From Capra hircus (taxonomy: Eukaryota; Chordata; Mammalia; Artiodactyla; Bovidae), in the NCBI RefSeq assembly GCF_001704415.2, contig NC_030811.1, forward strand, positions 6,358,501 through 6,422,500: a stretch of 64,000 nt of DNA. The letters are read 5' to 3'. How positions within the stretch are numbered: the first letter of the stretch is position 1; every line of letters begins with the position of its first letter. Made by a program: the position numbers and the translations under genes. The notes beneath the pieces are model-generated. The model was not told the DNA's origin and searched no databases. It saw only the letters and a list, made by a program, of their open reading frames with translations. Of the stretch, positions 1 through 11,311 are shown piece after piece.

Positions 1-552
1 ACTTCCCATCTCTGGGCTGCGGTGGCTCCCTCTGTGAAGAGCCTTAGAGTAACAGAATGCTGAGGCTGGGAGGGATCTTTTAAGAGCATGGGGCGGCTAT
101 CAGAGCCAGAGGAAGGTGGGCTAGGGAGACGTGGCCTGAGGTGGCCACCGAGAGCAGCGAGTCCCCCAGTCCTGCCATGCGGGAGGGGGGGGGTCATTGT
201 GGGGGAACAGGGATGGCATCTGGGGATTCTCAATCTCCCCAGAGATGGACCCAGGAGGCCTGGGTTGGGGAGCTGAGCTGGGGCAGGGGGCAGTGTTGCG
301 GCGCCCTCGCCGTTGTGACTGCACTTGCCGTTTGCAAGCTGGGACACAGGCTGCGGGCAGGTGGTCCTTAGCGGGGTCCTCCCCAGGTGCCAGACTCACT
401 CAGAAAGGCTAAGGGGAATCAAGCAGCTGGCAGGGGCCTGAGTGGGAACTCCAGCCATTTTCTTCTTTCCACTTGAGTCCTGCCCTGCACAGAACCCCAC
501 CGCCCCCTCTGGGCCATCCAGGCCCTGGCACTGAGTCCCCTCCCCAGTCTTG
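1..552. other. KCNH2 intron 2, GC-rich unassigned sequence
   Basis: GC-rich intronic DNA with no exon-like reading frame or recognisable repeat. Short frames here are compositional. Confidence 0.5.
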
Positions 553-895
553 GCCTAGGAGAATCAGGACCCCCAAGCTTAACCTCTGTGGCCCCTTCTG
601 ATGTGAAGGCTGTTGGTTTGCCCCCAGTATGCGCCTCACCACACCCTGTGCACAGACCCCCTTGTGCCCCATGGCCGCCTCCTCCTGCCCACCCTGACCC
701 TGCCAGGCACCCAGCCTCGGCTGCCCTGTCCTCCCTGAGCCCCATCCACCTGTCCCTGTACCTGCCCCCTCCCAGGGCCTCCCTGCTCCAGGATCTATCT
801 CTCAGACTCTTCTCTCTTCCTAGCGCTGAGACACCACCCACATCCCCAGCTGCCACCTTCAGGAAGCCCTCACTGACTGCACCCCTCCATCCCCT
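553..895 (+). repeat. Inverted duplication, arm A (intron 2)
   Basis: About 340 bp matching the reverse complement of 15239-15816 in intron 5 at roughly 85-90% by eye. Both arms share the block beginning with a GAATCAGGACCCCC-like core and ending near CACTGACTGCACC. This arm lacks the SINE that interrupts arm B. Part of the sequence resembles an old L2-type LINE end, but similarity between the arms is higher than two independent L2 copies would normally show. Confidence 0.75.
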
Positions 896-987
896 GCTTC
901 TGACCAGAGTCCACTCCCACCTCACTTCCAGACGGCCATTTGGGGCCACAATAGGCCCAGAGCCCCTGGAAATTTGGGTTAATAGAA

Positions 988-1074
988 AAAAATGCAGATT
1001 CCTGACCAGGGATCAAACCTGTGTCCCCCTGCATTGGGAGGTGGATTCGTAACCGCTGGACCGCCAGGGAAGTC
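988..1074 (-). repeat. CHR-type tRNA-derived SINE head
   Basis: The reverse complement starts GGACTTCCCTGGCGGTCC and continues through a B-box-like GGTTTGATCCCTGGTCAGG. This is the tRNA-like head of the artiodactyl CHR family. The rest of the element is absent. Confidence 0.8.
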
Positions 1075-1429
1075 CTTCTCTCTCTTCTCGTGGCGGTTTC
1101 CTCTTTTCCGCTTTTCTCAGTCCCGGTCCCGTTACCGCTCCCTTAGGCAGCCATTCAAATCTACTTCCTGTGAATGAGTTGCTTGCATATGTTCGTGCAG
1201 AATGTGTGTTTTGTCTGGCTGCGTATAGGTTTAATTTATGTAAATGATATGTGCTGTGTATCGTATTCCGGTGTTCACTTTTGCTGCCCGGGAGTCCGCC
1301 TCTGAGTCCAGCCAGCTTGCTGCTTGACACTGAGTCTAGGGCTCCGTGTTCTCTGGTGTGCTCCCCCCTCCTTTTACCTGTCCCCAAGTCCTCACGCGTG
1401 GCCCCTTTTGGACTCATGTGAGGACATCT

Positions 1430-2960
1430 TTGGGATTTATCCCCAGGAGTGAGTGGCGTTGCTGGATCACAGGATATGCGGACACTTAATTCAACCCAGC
1501 ACTGTCAGGCTGTGTGTGAGCAGGGCTGCAGCTAACACCACCCTCCTAAACAGCATAGAATTCCCCTGCATCTCTGATACACTTGGCATTAGCCACCTCG
1601 CTAATTTCTGTAAGGGTAATAGGTGAAAGTGATATCTTACCGCTTTAATTTGCATTTCTTTGATTTCATGTGAGTCCTGAATCCCGAGCATCTTGTAAGT
1701 GACCGTTCTGCTTTCTTTCCCGTGAATTGCCTGCTCATATCCTGGGCTCATGTTTCCATGAAACTGCTCTCTTTTGTTCTTGTTGATTTGTAAGAGTTGC
1801 TTATGGATTCTGGAAATACAAATGCATACAGTTAAATATTCAATGTGTATTCTGGATGTTAATCCCCGTTGACTCAAGATATTGCAAATATCTGCTCTCA
1901 TTCAGTCATCTGTCAGCTTTATCCCACAAAGATACTTAAGTTTGATACAAGCAAATTCACAGATCTTTTTAGCTTTCTTTATGCTTTTGAAGTTTTGTTT
2001 AACAAACCCTTCACCGTCCTGAGGCTGCAAAGATCTACATCTTCTTTTCTTCACTTAAAGACTCAGTTGAGTCTTTAATCCATCCTGAGCCTACCTCTGT
2101 CTGTGGTGTCAAATAGGGATCAAGTTGTATTTTTTTTCCGTGTGCTGAGCCAATTTTCCCAACACATCAGTAAACAGGCTATTCTTTTCTGTTGATTTGT
2201 GGGGCCACTGTTATCACTAGTTAATTCCCCATATATCTATGGGTCTGTCTTTGAGCTCTCTTGTTTTGTTTCAAGTATTTGTTTGTTCATGCATCAAAAC
2301 CCCATTAAAAGTATGGCAGTTAGTATGTCTTGGTATCTGGAAAGGCAAATCTTCCCTCCTTGTTCTTCTTTCTTAGAAAATGTTATTTATTTAGTTTTGG
2401 CTGCACGGGGTCTTTGTTGCTGTGTGTTGGCTTTCTCTAGTTGAGGAGCACAAGCTTCTCATTGCAGTGGCTTCTCTTGGTGCAGGGCACAGTCGTTGTA
2501 GCACACAGGCTTAGTTGCTCCGCAGCATGTAGAATCTTCCCAGACCAGGGGTTGAACTCATGTCCCCTGCATTGGCAGGCGGATGCTTTGCCACTGGACC
2601 ACCAGGGAAGTCCCCTCCTTGTTCTTTTGAAAGGTTGACACACATATTTGAGGACCTATCTTCTCCTTTACAAACTCTAGAGAAAGTTTATCAAGTTCCT
2701 GGGAAGAAAAATGCCACTAGAATCTTGATTGGAATTAGATTGGTTTTATAGGTTAATTTGGGGGAGACTTGACATCTTTAGAATATCTGTCCCTTCTGAG
2801 AGTCCGGAGTGACTCCATTTATCAGATTATTTCTACATCCTATATTAGTTTAAAGCTTTTTTTTTTTCCTTCCCTGTAGAGATCTTGTGTGTTCTTGGTC
2901 ACTTCCTAGACACTTCAGATTTTGTTGCTATTATAAAAGAGATCTTATCTTTGACTACTT
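1430..2960 (-). repeat. Old L1 3' end (degenerate), interrupted by a SINE
   Basis: AT-rich sequence reading as the reverse complement of an L1 ORF2 end and 3' region, for example the stretch around 1790-1890 with TTGCAAATATCT. No open reading frame remains. A CHR-type SINE sits at 2372-2615. The subfamily is not assigned. Confidence 0.65.
2372..2615 (-). repeat. CHR-type SINE, nearly full
   Basis: Ends in CCACCAGGGAAGTCC, the reverse complement of the tRNA-like head. The body has the TTGTTGCTGTGTG and GGCTTCTCTTG blocks typical of the family. It is inserted in the L1 remnant. Confidence 0.85.
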
Positions 2961-2969
2961 ATTCTAACG

Positions 2970-3178
2970 GGCTTCCCAGGTGGCGCTAGTGGTAAAGAAC
3001 CTGCCTGCCAATGCAGGAGACATAAGAGACGCAGGTCTGATGCCTGGATCGGGAAGATTCCCCTGGTGGAGGACACGGCAACCCACTCCAGTATTCTTGC
3101 CTGGAGAATCCCATGGCAAGAGGAGCTTTGCAGGCTCTAGTCTATAGGGACACGACTGAAGCACCTTAGCACACACAT
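2970..3178 (+). repeat. Bov-tA SINE
   Basis: Starts GGCTTCCCAGGTGGCGC, has the AACCCACTCCAGTATTC Bov-A core and ends ACACGACTGAAGC. Full-length ruminant tRNA/Bov-A composite. Confidence 0.9.
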
Positions 3179-3789
3179 GTTCTGATAGCTTTATGCTGGT
3201 GGAGAGAAATGCTGTGTGTTCCATGGGCTGATCTTGTATTTGGCAGCCTCCCTGGATGAGCTCTCTTATTAGTTCTAATTGCTTATCTGTTGATTTTATT
3301 GGTCCTCTAGGGAGATGATCCTATCTGAATAACGCTGCTTCTCTCTGTTTATGTCTGGGTCATTGCCATATGTGTCGATGTGGGGATGTTCCAGCTGCCT
3401 TTTCAGCACGCTTTCACATGCACATGTATTTGTCTGTTGCAGTCCTGGGAGGTGAGCGAGTCAGGGAAGGGGTGCAAGTCTCCATTTAATGACTGAGAAG
3501 CCAGCCCTTCCCTGACTGGGTGACCTTTGGGACAGGCCCTCTAGGGTATGTCAGAAGCCTAGGTGGGAGAGCTGTTCTAGAAGCTTGCTGAGCCCTGGAT
3601 AGGGGCAGAAACCCCAGCTGTCCTAGTGGGCCTTGGTTCTGTGTGCTCTTGCTTCCTGTGGCCCGCTGGGCTGGTGGGGGTCTGAGGCTCAGAGATACCC
3701 CGACCCCCGTGCCCAGATTTCTGGGCTGTCAGCCTCTGTGTTCTGTGCTCACTGTTGACCAGACTGAATAGAACAGCACTTCAGCAGAA

Positions 3790-3869
3790 ACTGTTTAAAG
3801 TGTTACTTGAACCCAGGTCTCTCGCATTTTATGCAGATTCTTTATCCTTTGAGCCACCAGGGAAGCCCT
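3790..3869 (-). repeat. Truncated Bov-tA head with 14-bp target duplication
   Basis: An 80-bp SINE head in reverse orientation, flanked by identical GCACTTCAGCAGAA copies at 3776-3789 and 3870-3883. The duplication shows it inserted as this short form. Confidence 0.85.
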
Positions 3870-3900
3870 GCACTTCAGCAGAAGATGCCACCTAAATCCC

Positions 3901-4128
3901 TGTTGTTGTTCAGTCACTCAGTTGTGTCCAGCTCTTTGTGACCCCATGGACTGCAGCATGCCAGGCTTCCCTGTCTTTTAGTCATCTCCTGGAGTTTGCT
4001 CGAACTCATGTCCATCGAGTCAGTGATGCCATCCAAGCATCTCATCGTCTGTCGTCCCCTTCTCCTCCTGCCTTCAATCTTTCCCAGCATCAGGGTCTTT
4101 TCCAATGAGTCAGTTCTTCCTATCAGAA
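3901..4128 (-). mobile_element. BovB LINE 3' fragment
   Basis: Reverse complement of the BovB 3' end: GACTGCAGCATGCCAGG, the CCCAGCATCAGGGTCTTT block and the polypurine strip in reverse. 5'-truncated, non-coding. Confidence 0.9.
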
Positions 4129-4450
4129 TCCCTAGGGGGGAAAATGATTCCTAGGGGATTCTGACTGCTGTCCAGACTCAGGGTGGGTTTGAAACGAGCA
4201 GATCCTGTTGGAAAGGACAGTCAGTGCCCCTGGATCTGAAAGGGAGCTGAAAGGGTGAGGGAGACAGCCCTGTCCCCACCTGCTGTCAGTGTGGGTCCCT
4301 GCCCTGAGCCCAGGATCGACTGGACATCCGCTTACCCAGTACTTCCCTTGTAGCTGGTCCAGCCCTGGCTTCAGGGCTGTGGCTCTGGCAGAGGGAGAAA
4401 GCTCCGCTCCCCAAGAAGCCAGGGTACAGTTACCTCCTACATTAGAGATG

Positions 4451-4499
4451 TATTGAGTTGGCCAGATGGAAAAGAATGAACTTTTTGGCCAGCCCAATA
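4451..4499. mobile_element. Mariner-derived miniature element
   Basis: A 49-bp near-palindrome, TATTGAGTTGGCC at the left and GGCCAGCCCAATA at the right. The TA ends and terminal inverted repeats match the ruminant mariner type. There is no coding capacity. A sister copy lies at 55918-55988. Confidence 0.7.
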
Positions 4500-4502
4500 G
4501 TT

Positions 4503-5014
4503 TTAGACAAACCTAGACAGCATATTAAAAAGCGGAGACATTACTTTGCTAACAAAGGTCCGTCTAGTCAAAGCTGTGGTTTTTCCAGTAGTCATGTATG
4601 GATGTGCGAGTTGGACCATAAAGAAAGCTGAGCGTCGAAGAACTGATGCTTTTGAACTGTGGTGTTGGAGAAGACTCTTGAGAGTCCCTTGGACTGCAAG
4701 GAGATCCAACTAGTCTATCCTAAAGGAAATCAGTCCTGAAAATTCATTGGAAGGACTGATGCTGAAGCTGAAACTCCAAAACTTTGGCCACCTGATGGGA
4801 AGAACTGACTCATTGGAAAAGACCCTGATGCTGGGAAAGACTGAAAGCTGGAGGAGAAGGGGATGACAGAGGATGAAATGGTTGGATGGCATCACAGACG
4901 CGATGGACATGAGTTTGAGTAAGCTCCAGGAGTTGGTGATGGACAGGGAAGCCTGGCGAGCTGCAGTCCATGGGGTCACAAAGAGTCGGACACGACTGAG
5001 GGACTGAGCTGAAC
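4503..5014 (+). mobile_element. BovB LINE 3' fragment
   Basis: Reads as the BovB ORF2 carboxyl end and 3' tail on the + strand, ending CACGACTGAGGGACTGAGC. It is 5'-truncated and inverted relative to the copy at 3901-4128. Confidence 0.9.
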
Positions 5015-5740
5015 TCAATCATTTTAGATGAGCTTTCAGTGAGAAACATCCCTGTGGACCAGATGGAGCTGTCAAGAAAGCTCTGGTAGAGGGCGTCCTC
5101 TGGGCACCTAGAGAGAGGGAGGCAAGGTGTGGCTGTGAGGAGTGGGAGGGTCTGTGAAGCTGGGGTCCACTGGAGGGGGCTCTGAGGCCAGCCGGCCGGG
5201 GACTCGGCCAGTGTCGGTGTCTGGGGATGGGAGGCCCAGCTGGGAGTGCAGCTGAGGGTGCAACCCGGTTGGGGACAGGGGATTCTGAAGGGCTGAGGAG
5301 GGCCAGGCTCCAGGAAGCCGGAGGAGGGAGGTTAAGTGCAGAGGCTTCAGGGAGGAGGGGCATGGGATGCGCCTGTAAAGTGAAGCTTTCCCGGATAAAC
5401 ATGGCCTGGTTTCACCTTCCTGGGCCTTGCTGCGGCACAGGGCAGGGCTGTGACTCCCAGTTTACAGACACGTCCCCAGGGCTTTTCTAGAAAGAGCTCT
5501 CCTCGTGAGGCCATCACAGCCGCCCTGGGGAATAGTAGCACAGACAGGCCACACGCAGTGGGTTTGGGCGGGGTCTGGATGCCAGGTAGAGGCCTCCCGA
5601 GGCCCTGCATCAGGCCCTGAAGATCCCTGGGAAGGTGTTAGGCCGGCGGGCTTAGTGGAGCATCTGTTTGGAGATGCTCCTTGCATGTGAGCTGAGGTCT
5701 GGACCGTGCTCCCCACGCCCGGCCTCTGCAGCGAGTTTCC

Positions 5741-5775
5741 CTGGTGGTGGTGGTGGTGGCGGTGGTGGGGGGGGT
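5741..5775. repeat. (GGT)n simple repeat
   Basis: Run of GGT units with one GGC and a G8 block. A CA/ACGC-rich stretch follows at 5829-5864. Confidence 0.85.
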
Positions 5776-6024
5776 GGTCTGTTTCACTCAGCTCCTGGAG
5801 TCAGGGGATTGGCTACCCGCCTCTCTCCCTCACACACTGACACACGCACGCACGCACACACTCATTCACTGGCTGGCCTCTCAGGCTCCCCCGCTCTGTC
5901 CCCTGGGCCTGCAGTGTGCCTGGCCTTCCCTGGGCCCCCACTGCCCAAGAGAGGGATGTTGGCGACACGGTGGCCCCCGGCCAGGAGCAGCTCCCCACGG
6001 CATCTTCCTGTCGCCGCCACCAGG

Positions 6025-6034
6025 CTAAATATAA
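6025..6034 (+). promoter_or_regulatory. MEF2-type motif in intron 2
   Basis: CTAAATATAA fits the MEF2 consensus YTAWWWWTAR exactly and stands alone in GC-rich sequence. A GATAAGG motif lies about 670 bp downstream at 6699-6705. Regulatory use in heart or muscle is inference. Confidence 0.35.
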
Positions 6035-6284
6035 CCTGACACTGCGCAGCCCTGGGCCGCCGTCGGAGACAGCCTCTGCTGGGGGCGGACAGGCTGACTG
6101 CAGCCCCAGCCTCCTGCCCTCGGCGTGACTTTGGGCCCAACTCCTCCCGCCCCAGCGAGTTAGGCTGGTGACCGGGCGAGGACGGCTGCCTCCCCAAGGC
6201 CTCCCTCCCTGCGAGGACCCGGCCCCCGGCCTCGTTGCCGCTCCGGATGCTTCCACAGGCCATCTGTCATCTCATCCGGCACCT

Positions 6285-6375
6285 GGGGCCGGAGTCACTT
6301 GTCCCTGCAGTACCCAGAGGAAATCTGAAGCTCAGAGAGGTGGCTGACCTGGCCACAGTCACACAGCAATGGTCT
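6285..6375 (+). repeat. MIR SINE fragment
   Basis: Contains the MIR-like string GAAGCTCAGAGAGGTGGCTGA followed by CACAGTCACACAGCAA, typical of the MIR core. Confidence 0.65.
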
Positions 6376-7290
6376 GGTACCCTGAGGATGGGGGCACATC
6401 AGCTCGGCTCAGCTCCCTAGGACTCCTCTCTCTGTCAACTCATCCTGGACCCTGAACCGGGAGTTCCGTTGACTCCTCGACCCAGGGAGGGTGGGGGTCC
6501 GGCCTGCCTTGTTCATGTGTGTGTGAATATTTTAGGGGGATGAAAAGCCACCTTTCAGGGGGATGAAGGAGCTGTGATGATACCTAGTTTGCAGATGAGC
6601 CACAAGCTTCTGGGGAGCCTGTCCAAAGACACTCAGGTCACCTGCTGCCCTCCCCTCCCCCCTCCTCCCCCTGCCCCCCAGCGGCTGCTGCCCTGAGAGA
6701 TAAGGCCTGTCCCTGTGAAAGCCAAGGGCAGCTCCTGCCTGGGGCCCAGTTGGCAGTGCCTAGAGGTGGGCAGTTGGGTTTGGGACTGTGAGTGGGGCCC
6801 CTGGATGGGCTGGGAGGCAGGGCAGTGATGATGCCCAGGTACACTGTTGGGCACGGGCGGACACCAGGTGGAAGCAAGCCAGCATTGCGTTCTGATGAAG
6901 ACGGTGCCCTTCCCCAGGGGCAGGAGGAGCTGTACCTGCTGCACCTGGAAGGGGGGAGGCCTGGTCCCCCGGGGCCCTCCCGCTGCTCCCCTCCCTTCTC
7001 CCACCCTCAGTGGCCTGCAGTGAGCCGTGTGACCTCTGAGCCCTTATGATCCAAGGCTCAGAGGAGCCTGTCCTTTCGTGGCGTGAGTCCTGACTGCCTC
7101 TCCTTTCCTGGTCATCCCCACCGGGCCCAGGGCGCCTCCCCCGAGCCCGGGAGGCAGGCAGAGGAGCCTGGGTGCCACAGCTTGGGCTGGAGGTTCCGGG
7201 GGCGTGAGTCAGGCGTTCTTTGGCATCAGCCACGTGAGCCAGGTTGGCCCTCTCCCTCTCCTCCTCCTCCTCCATTTATACAGACCTCCC

Positions 7291-7465
7291 TGGGGACTTC
7301 CCTGCCGGTTTTCAGCACTTCTCTACAGGGGGCGAAGATTCTATCCCTTGGTTAAGACTCTACACTTCCCCGGCGGAGGAGTTGGGGGGGGATGGGGGGT
7401 AGGGGGAGTGGTCGAGGATTCTGTCCTTGGTCGGGGAGCTAAGATTCTCCCATGCTGCACCCGGT
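7291..7465 (+). repeat. Degenerate CHR-type SINE
   Basis: Begins GGGGACTTCCCTGCCGG and later has GGTCGGGGAGCTAAGATTC. The head and box B are recognisable, but the element is split by a G-rich expansion near 7380-7410. Confidence 0.6.
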
Positions 7466-7689
7466 GGTCCAAAACAGACAGACAGACAAACAGGACCTTC
7501 TTGGGTTCTGCTTCACAGTGCCCCGTCATCCATCCCTCCAGACCGTGACATGGGGCGATGGGGCATGGTCCTTGCCCCGTGTTGCAGACGAGCTCTTTGG
7601 GCTGGGGGCTGGGGTGGGCAGGGGACTTGCCCAGAGTCCTTCTAGTGCAGTGAGCAAAGGCCGATGAACTCCGTACCGTGTTTCCCCCA

Positions 7690-8160
7690 ACCCTGACCTT
7701 TGCGCCCGGGAGCCCCACAGCCGTTCGGTGGGCCGGGCAGGAACCTCTCCATCCTCTCCCACCCATTCCGTCCTGCGCCAGCGCTCCGGGCCCCCGCGGC
7801 CTCGGGAGCGCGGGCCGCGCCTGCCACACAGCGGCCCCCGGCGGAAGTGCAGCCTCACCCGGCTCTGGGCCGAAATCCGCCTCGGCTCCCTCCCCGGAGC
7901 TGCTCGGCGGGGCCGGGGCGAGGCGGAGGGAGGAGGGGCGCAGAGTGATGAGCAGCGTCTGGAGTACCGGGGAGCGGGGCTTGCGGAGGGCAAGGCGCGG
8001 CTCCGTAGGGCGGTGCGCCAGCGCAGGGCTCCCTGGGGGCGAGCGGGACGCCGAATCTCCGTGTCTCTTCTCTGCTGAGCTGTGTGAAGGTCACGGCCCC
8101 ACCGCCCCGCAGGCGGCGATTTGCCCTCTCCGCCGATGCCCAGTTATGGCGGTCCCTGTG
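7690..8160. promoter_or_regulatory. Intragenic CpG island in intron 2
   Basis: A block dense in CG dinucleotides and GC-box-like strings (for example GGGGCCGGGGCGAGG near 7910) inside otherwise CpG-poor intron. Reading frames through it on both strands are long only because of composition. It could be an alternative promoter or enhancer; the sequence cannot tell which. Confidence 0.5.
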
Positions 8161-10138
8161 TCCCACCCCTCGCCTGCTGACTTTCAGCTGCCCGCAGGGA
8201 TCCCCCACCCACCATCATTTCAGCCAGTGATGGGATGGGATCCTCTGGCAGTTCTGGTTCAAGAGCCGGGTATGTGTGTGTGTGACATGGCAGCCCACAG
8301 AAGGCCCAGCCAGCCAGGCAGGGTGGTGGGAGGCAGAGCCTCTCGAAGCCCTGGCCAACCTGGGCCACCTGCTTTCCTTCCTTCCATTATGTCCCGTCAC
8401 AGACAGCGGCTAGAGCCTCTCCATGCTGCCCCTCTACCTCGTCTCCCCACTACAAGCCATCAGGCAGGGTTCCAGTTCACATTTTTGGAATAACAAGCGC
8501 TTTTATAGGGTTATTTGAAAGGGAAAAATTCCTTGAATATCGACAAAGGAGAGGACCAAGGGGGCTCCGAGTGTGTCTGTGTGTCCAGGAGCCGGGGGTT
8601 GGCCTGTGCTGTAAGGGGGGCTTATATCTGGACTTTCTGATGTCCTTGGGCTGTCAGGGTCTGGGGATGTCTGGGTCCTGGGCTGTCTGGGCTGCGCAGT
8701 GCAGTTCTGGCCTCTCTGGCTGAGAATCCGCAACTGAAGTGGGCATGGGGAGTTGAGGCCTCAGGTTCAGAATCCTGAGCTGGTGTCCTGGGCGCGGGAT
8801 TCGCCAGGCCACCCAGAAGGTTGGGTTCATCCAGGGTCCAGGCTCTGGACTTATCTTAGGTAAGTTTCCCAGGGTAGAATGAGGATCCAGGGCCTGGACC
8901 ACTGAACTCCCAAGGTGTGGGTGTTGCAGGGGGGTCTCCAGGGCTAAGGGTTTCCTGGTCTCTGGCCTCTCCTTAGTCCTTGTGAGGGCCAGTCCCTGCT
9001 CAGGCCGCTGCTGGCCATCACCATATTAGGGCATAAACTCCAGGCGGGCTGTCTGGGTGCCAAACGGTCTCCAGCTGGGCCCAGCCTCCTGCAGCTCCCA
9101 ACACCACGGCTGAGCTTCAGCCGGGCCATGTCAGAGGCCGGAGGTCAGAGGACAGGAGCGGCTACTGGAGGGGAGACCCGGACAGAGCCTCCCAGGTCAG
9201 GTCTTGCGCGCTGAGCCATGAGGGCCTGGGTGAGTGGAAGGGCTGTGGGGTAGGGCGGAGAATTCCTGGCCAGCCCCTCCCCTGGCCCAGCCCCCCTCAT
9301 CTCAGTGCTTTCCCGTTTCCCTTGGTTTCAGAGGATCTCCGGTCCGAGATTAATCCCATAGCTGTTAGAATCGCTGCTCTGCTGCTTCTCTTAGCCCTGT
9401 CCCCAGCAGATCTTCCTTGAGCTCGGCCAGCCTCTCCGTTTGTGCTGGGACTTGTCGGGTTCTTGGTGAAGCTTCGGCAGTACTCCCCAGGGCTAGCCCC
9501 CACAGGCCTTTTTAGCCACCAGCCCCTCCAGGTTGTTGGCCTTGACTCAGTTCACCCCAGCCATGGCCCCTCCAGAGTCCAGTCCCCATCCTTGACCCCT
9601 CCCCTGTCATCAGCACCGCCCCATCACCAAGCCCTCTCGCCAGCGCCTGCTCCCTGGTGCATTGTTCTGGCTGCTAGGCCTGTCAGAGGGGACACAGACA
9701 CTGGCAATTTAGGCGCCTGCAGTTCGCAGGACACAGATGAGCACCAGGAAAGAATTCTCTGCCCTGGAAGAGTATGCTTGGTCCTTGGAGGAGGGATGGG
9801 ATGTTAACGCACCTTCTTGTTGCAACAGCAAGGGCTTCCTACAGGGGGCGATTCTGAGCTGGGCCTTAGGCAGAGCCTGAAAACCCACAGGGTCTCTTTC
9901 AGAACTAAGTAGAGAGGGGGATGAGTGGGCTGGGTGCTGGTCAGGGCACAGGCATATTGGGTACATTTGGCCTAGTGAACTGACATCACCTGGAATAGGG
10001 GCCCTGGTGGCCAGAGAGAGGTTGGGAGGGGAGAAAAAAAAAAGTCAAGAAGAGAGAAAAAGACAGATGTCCCTCACCAGAGTCAGAGATGAAAGACTTA
10101 GAAACAGTGCTTCTCGACTCTGTGGAATTTCTAATGTG
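8160..10138. other. KCNH2 intron 2, mostly unassigned
   Basis: No exon or clear young repeat. It holds an AT-rich island at 8478-8550 with a CArG-like CTTTTATAGG (8500-8509) and a GGAATA box (8487-8492), and a CTCF-like core at 9838-9850. Confidence 0.4.
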
Positions 10139-10150
10139 TTACAGACCAGT

Positions 10151-10533
10151 TCTTGTTGTTCAGTCACTCATCTGCGTCCCACTCTTTGCGACCCCATGGA
10201 CTGTGGCACACCAGGCTTCCCTGTCCTTCACCGTCTCCCAGAGTTTGCTCAAACTCATGTCCATTGAGTCGGTGATGCCATCCAACCATCTCATCCTCTG
10301 TTGTCCCCTTCTCCTCCCACCTTCAATCTTTCCCAGCATCAGGGTCTTTTCCAATGAGCCAGATCTTCGCATCAGGCGGCCAAAGGATTGGAGCACTGGC
10401 TTCAGCATCAGTCCTTCCAATGAATATTCAGGACTGATATCCTTTAGGATGGACTGGTTTGATCTCGTTGCAGTCCAAGGGACTCTTGAGTCCTCCAACA
10501 CCACAGCATCAATTCTTCGGCGCTCAGACTTCT
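10151..10533 (-). mobile_element. BovB LINE 3' fragment with 12-bp target duplication
   Basis: Reverse-oriented BovB 3' end flanked by exact TTACAGACCAGT copies at 10139-10150 and 10534-10545. A complete, 5'-truncated retrotransposition event. Confidence 0.92.
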
Positions 10534-10721
10534 TTACAGACCAGTACTGGTCTGTATGCAAAAACCATATGCTTGGCTATTGTGGCAATGTCAAATTGCT
10601 GTAAAGCTTTTGAAACTCTAGCTCTCAACTTCTGAACTTCTTGTGGGCAACACACCATCTGGGGACTGAGAAAGAGGAGCAAAAACAGAACAAGGGGCCA
10701 GGGTGCCGGCTGTTTCCTGGT

Positions 10722-10925
10722 GCCTGTAGTGTTCAGTGCACGCCAGGGGCTACACTAAGCGCCTGGCATGTGTTGACTTACTGGTCACAACTCATGAGGA
10801 GAGAATGGTCATCGTTCCCATTTTCGAGATGAGGAAAATGAGGTACAAGTGGGGTAAACATGGGAGAAAAGGCATCTGTGACTAGGCAGCAGAGCTGGGA
10901 TCTGGACCCTGAGATCCTGGGCTTA
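10722..10925 (+). repeat. MIR SINE
   Basis: Follows the MIR order: GGGGCTACACTAAGCGCC, then CATTTTCGAGATGAGGAAAA, then AGCAGAGCTGGGATCTGGA. Diverged but nearly complete. Confidence 0.8.
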
Positions 10926-11245
10926 AAGTCTGGGCGTCCCTTCTGGGCTGCACCGTCTTGCCTGAGGAAGAGCAGAGATACAGCGTGAGAGGAGAGGGGA
11001 AGCAGTGCAGGAAGGAAACAAGGAGCAGAAGGCAGTGCCAGGAGAAGGCACACGGGGAGAGAGGCCAGGAGCGGCATGGCTCGGGGAGAGAGGAGGGGAG
11101 AGCTCTGGAAGGGGAAAGCTGGCGTGGAGGAGCTCCCATCAGGGAGGTGGCTCTGGCTGCCACGCTGGCGAGACGAGGGGGCAACACTGGGCTCGGGAGC
11201 CGTGGGGGCGTCAGCAGCGGACAGGCCCCTTCAGGTTCCAGAGTG

Positions 11246-11268
11246 GGGTGGGGTGGGGTGGGGGGGTG
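11246..11268. repeat. (GGGGT)n simple repeat
   Basis: Four GGGGT-like units upstream of the exon 3 acceptor; G-quadruplex capable. Confidence 0.8.
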
Positions 11269-11311
11269 TCTGGCCCGCCCGGAGCACAGGGCCTGTGTCC
11301 TCACTTTGCAG

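Noticed and set aside
985..1075. tRNA-like sequences with A and B boxes (here and in other SINE heads)
   Set aside because: These are CHR or Bov-tA SINE heads, diverged and lacking a cloverleaf with mature ends; no true tRNA gene was found.
7678..8493. 271-codon open frame across the intron 2 CpG island
   Set aside because: Several overlapping frames on both strands are equally long, which is expected in GC-rich DNA with few stops; no splice sites, domain or family likeness.
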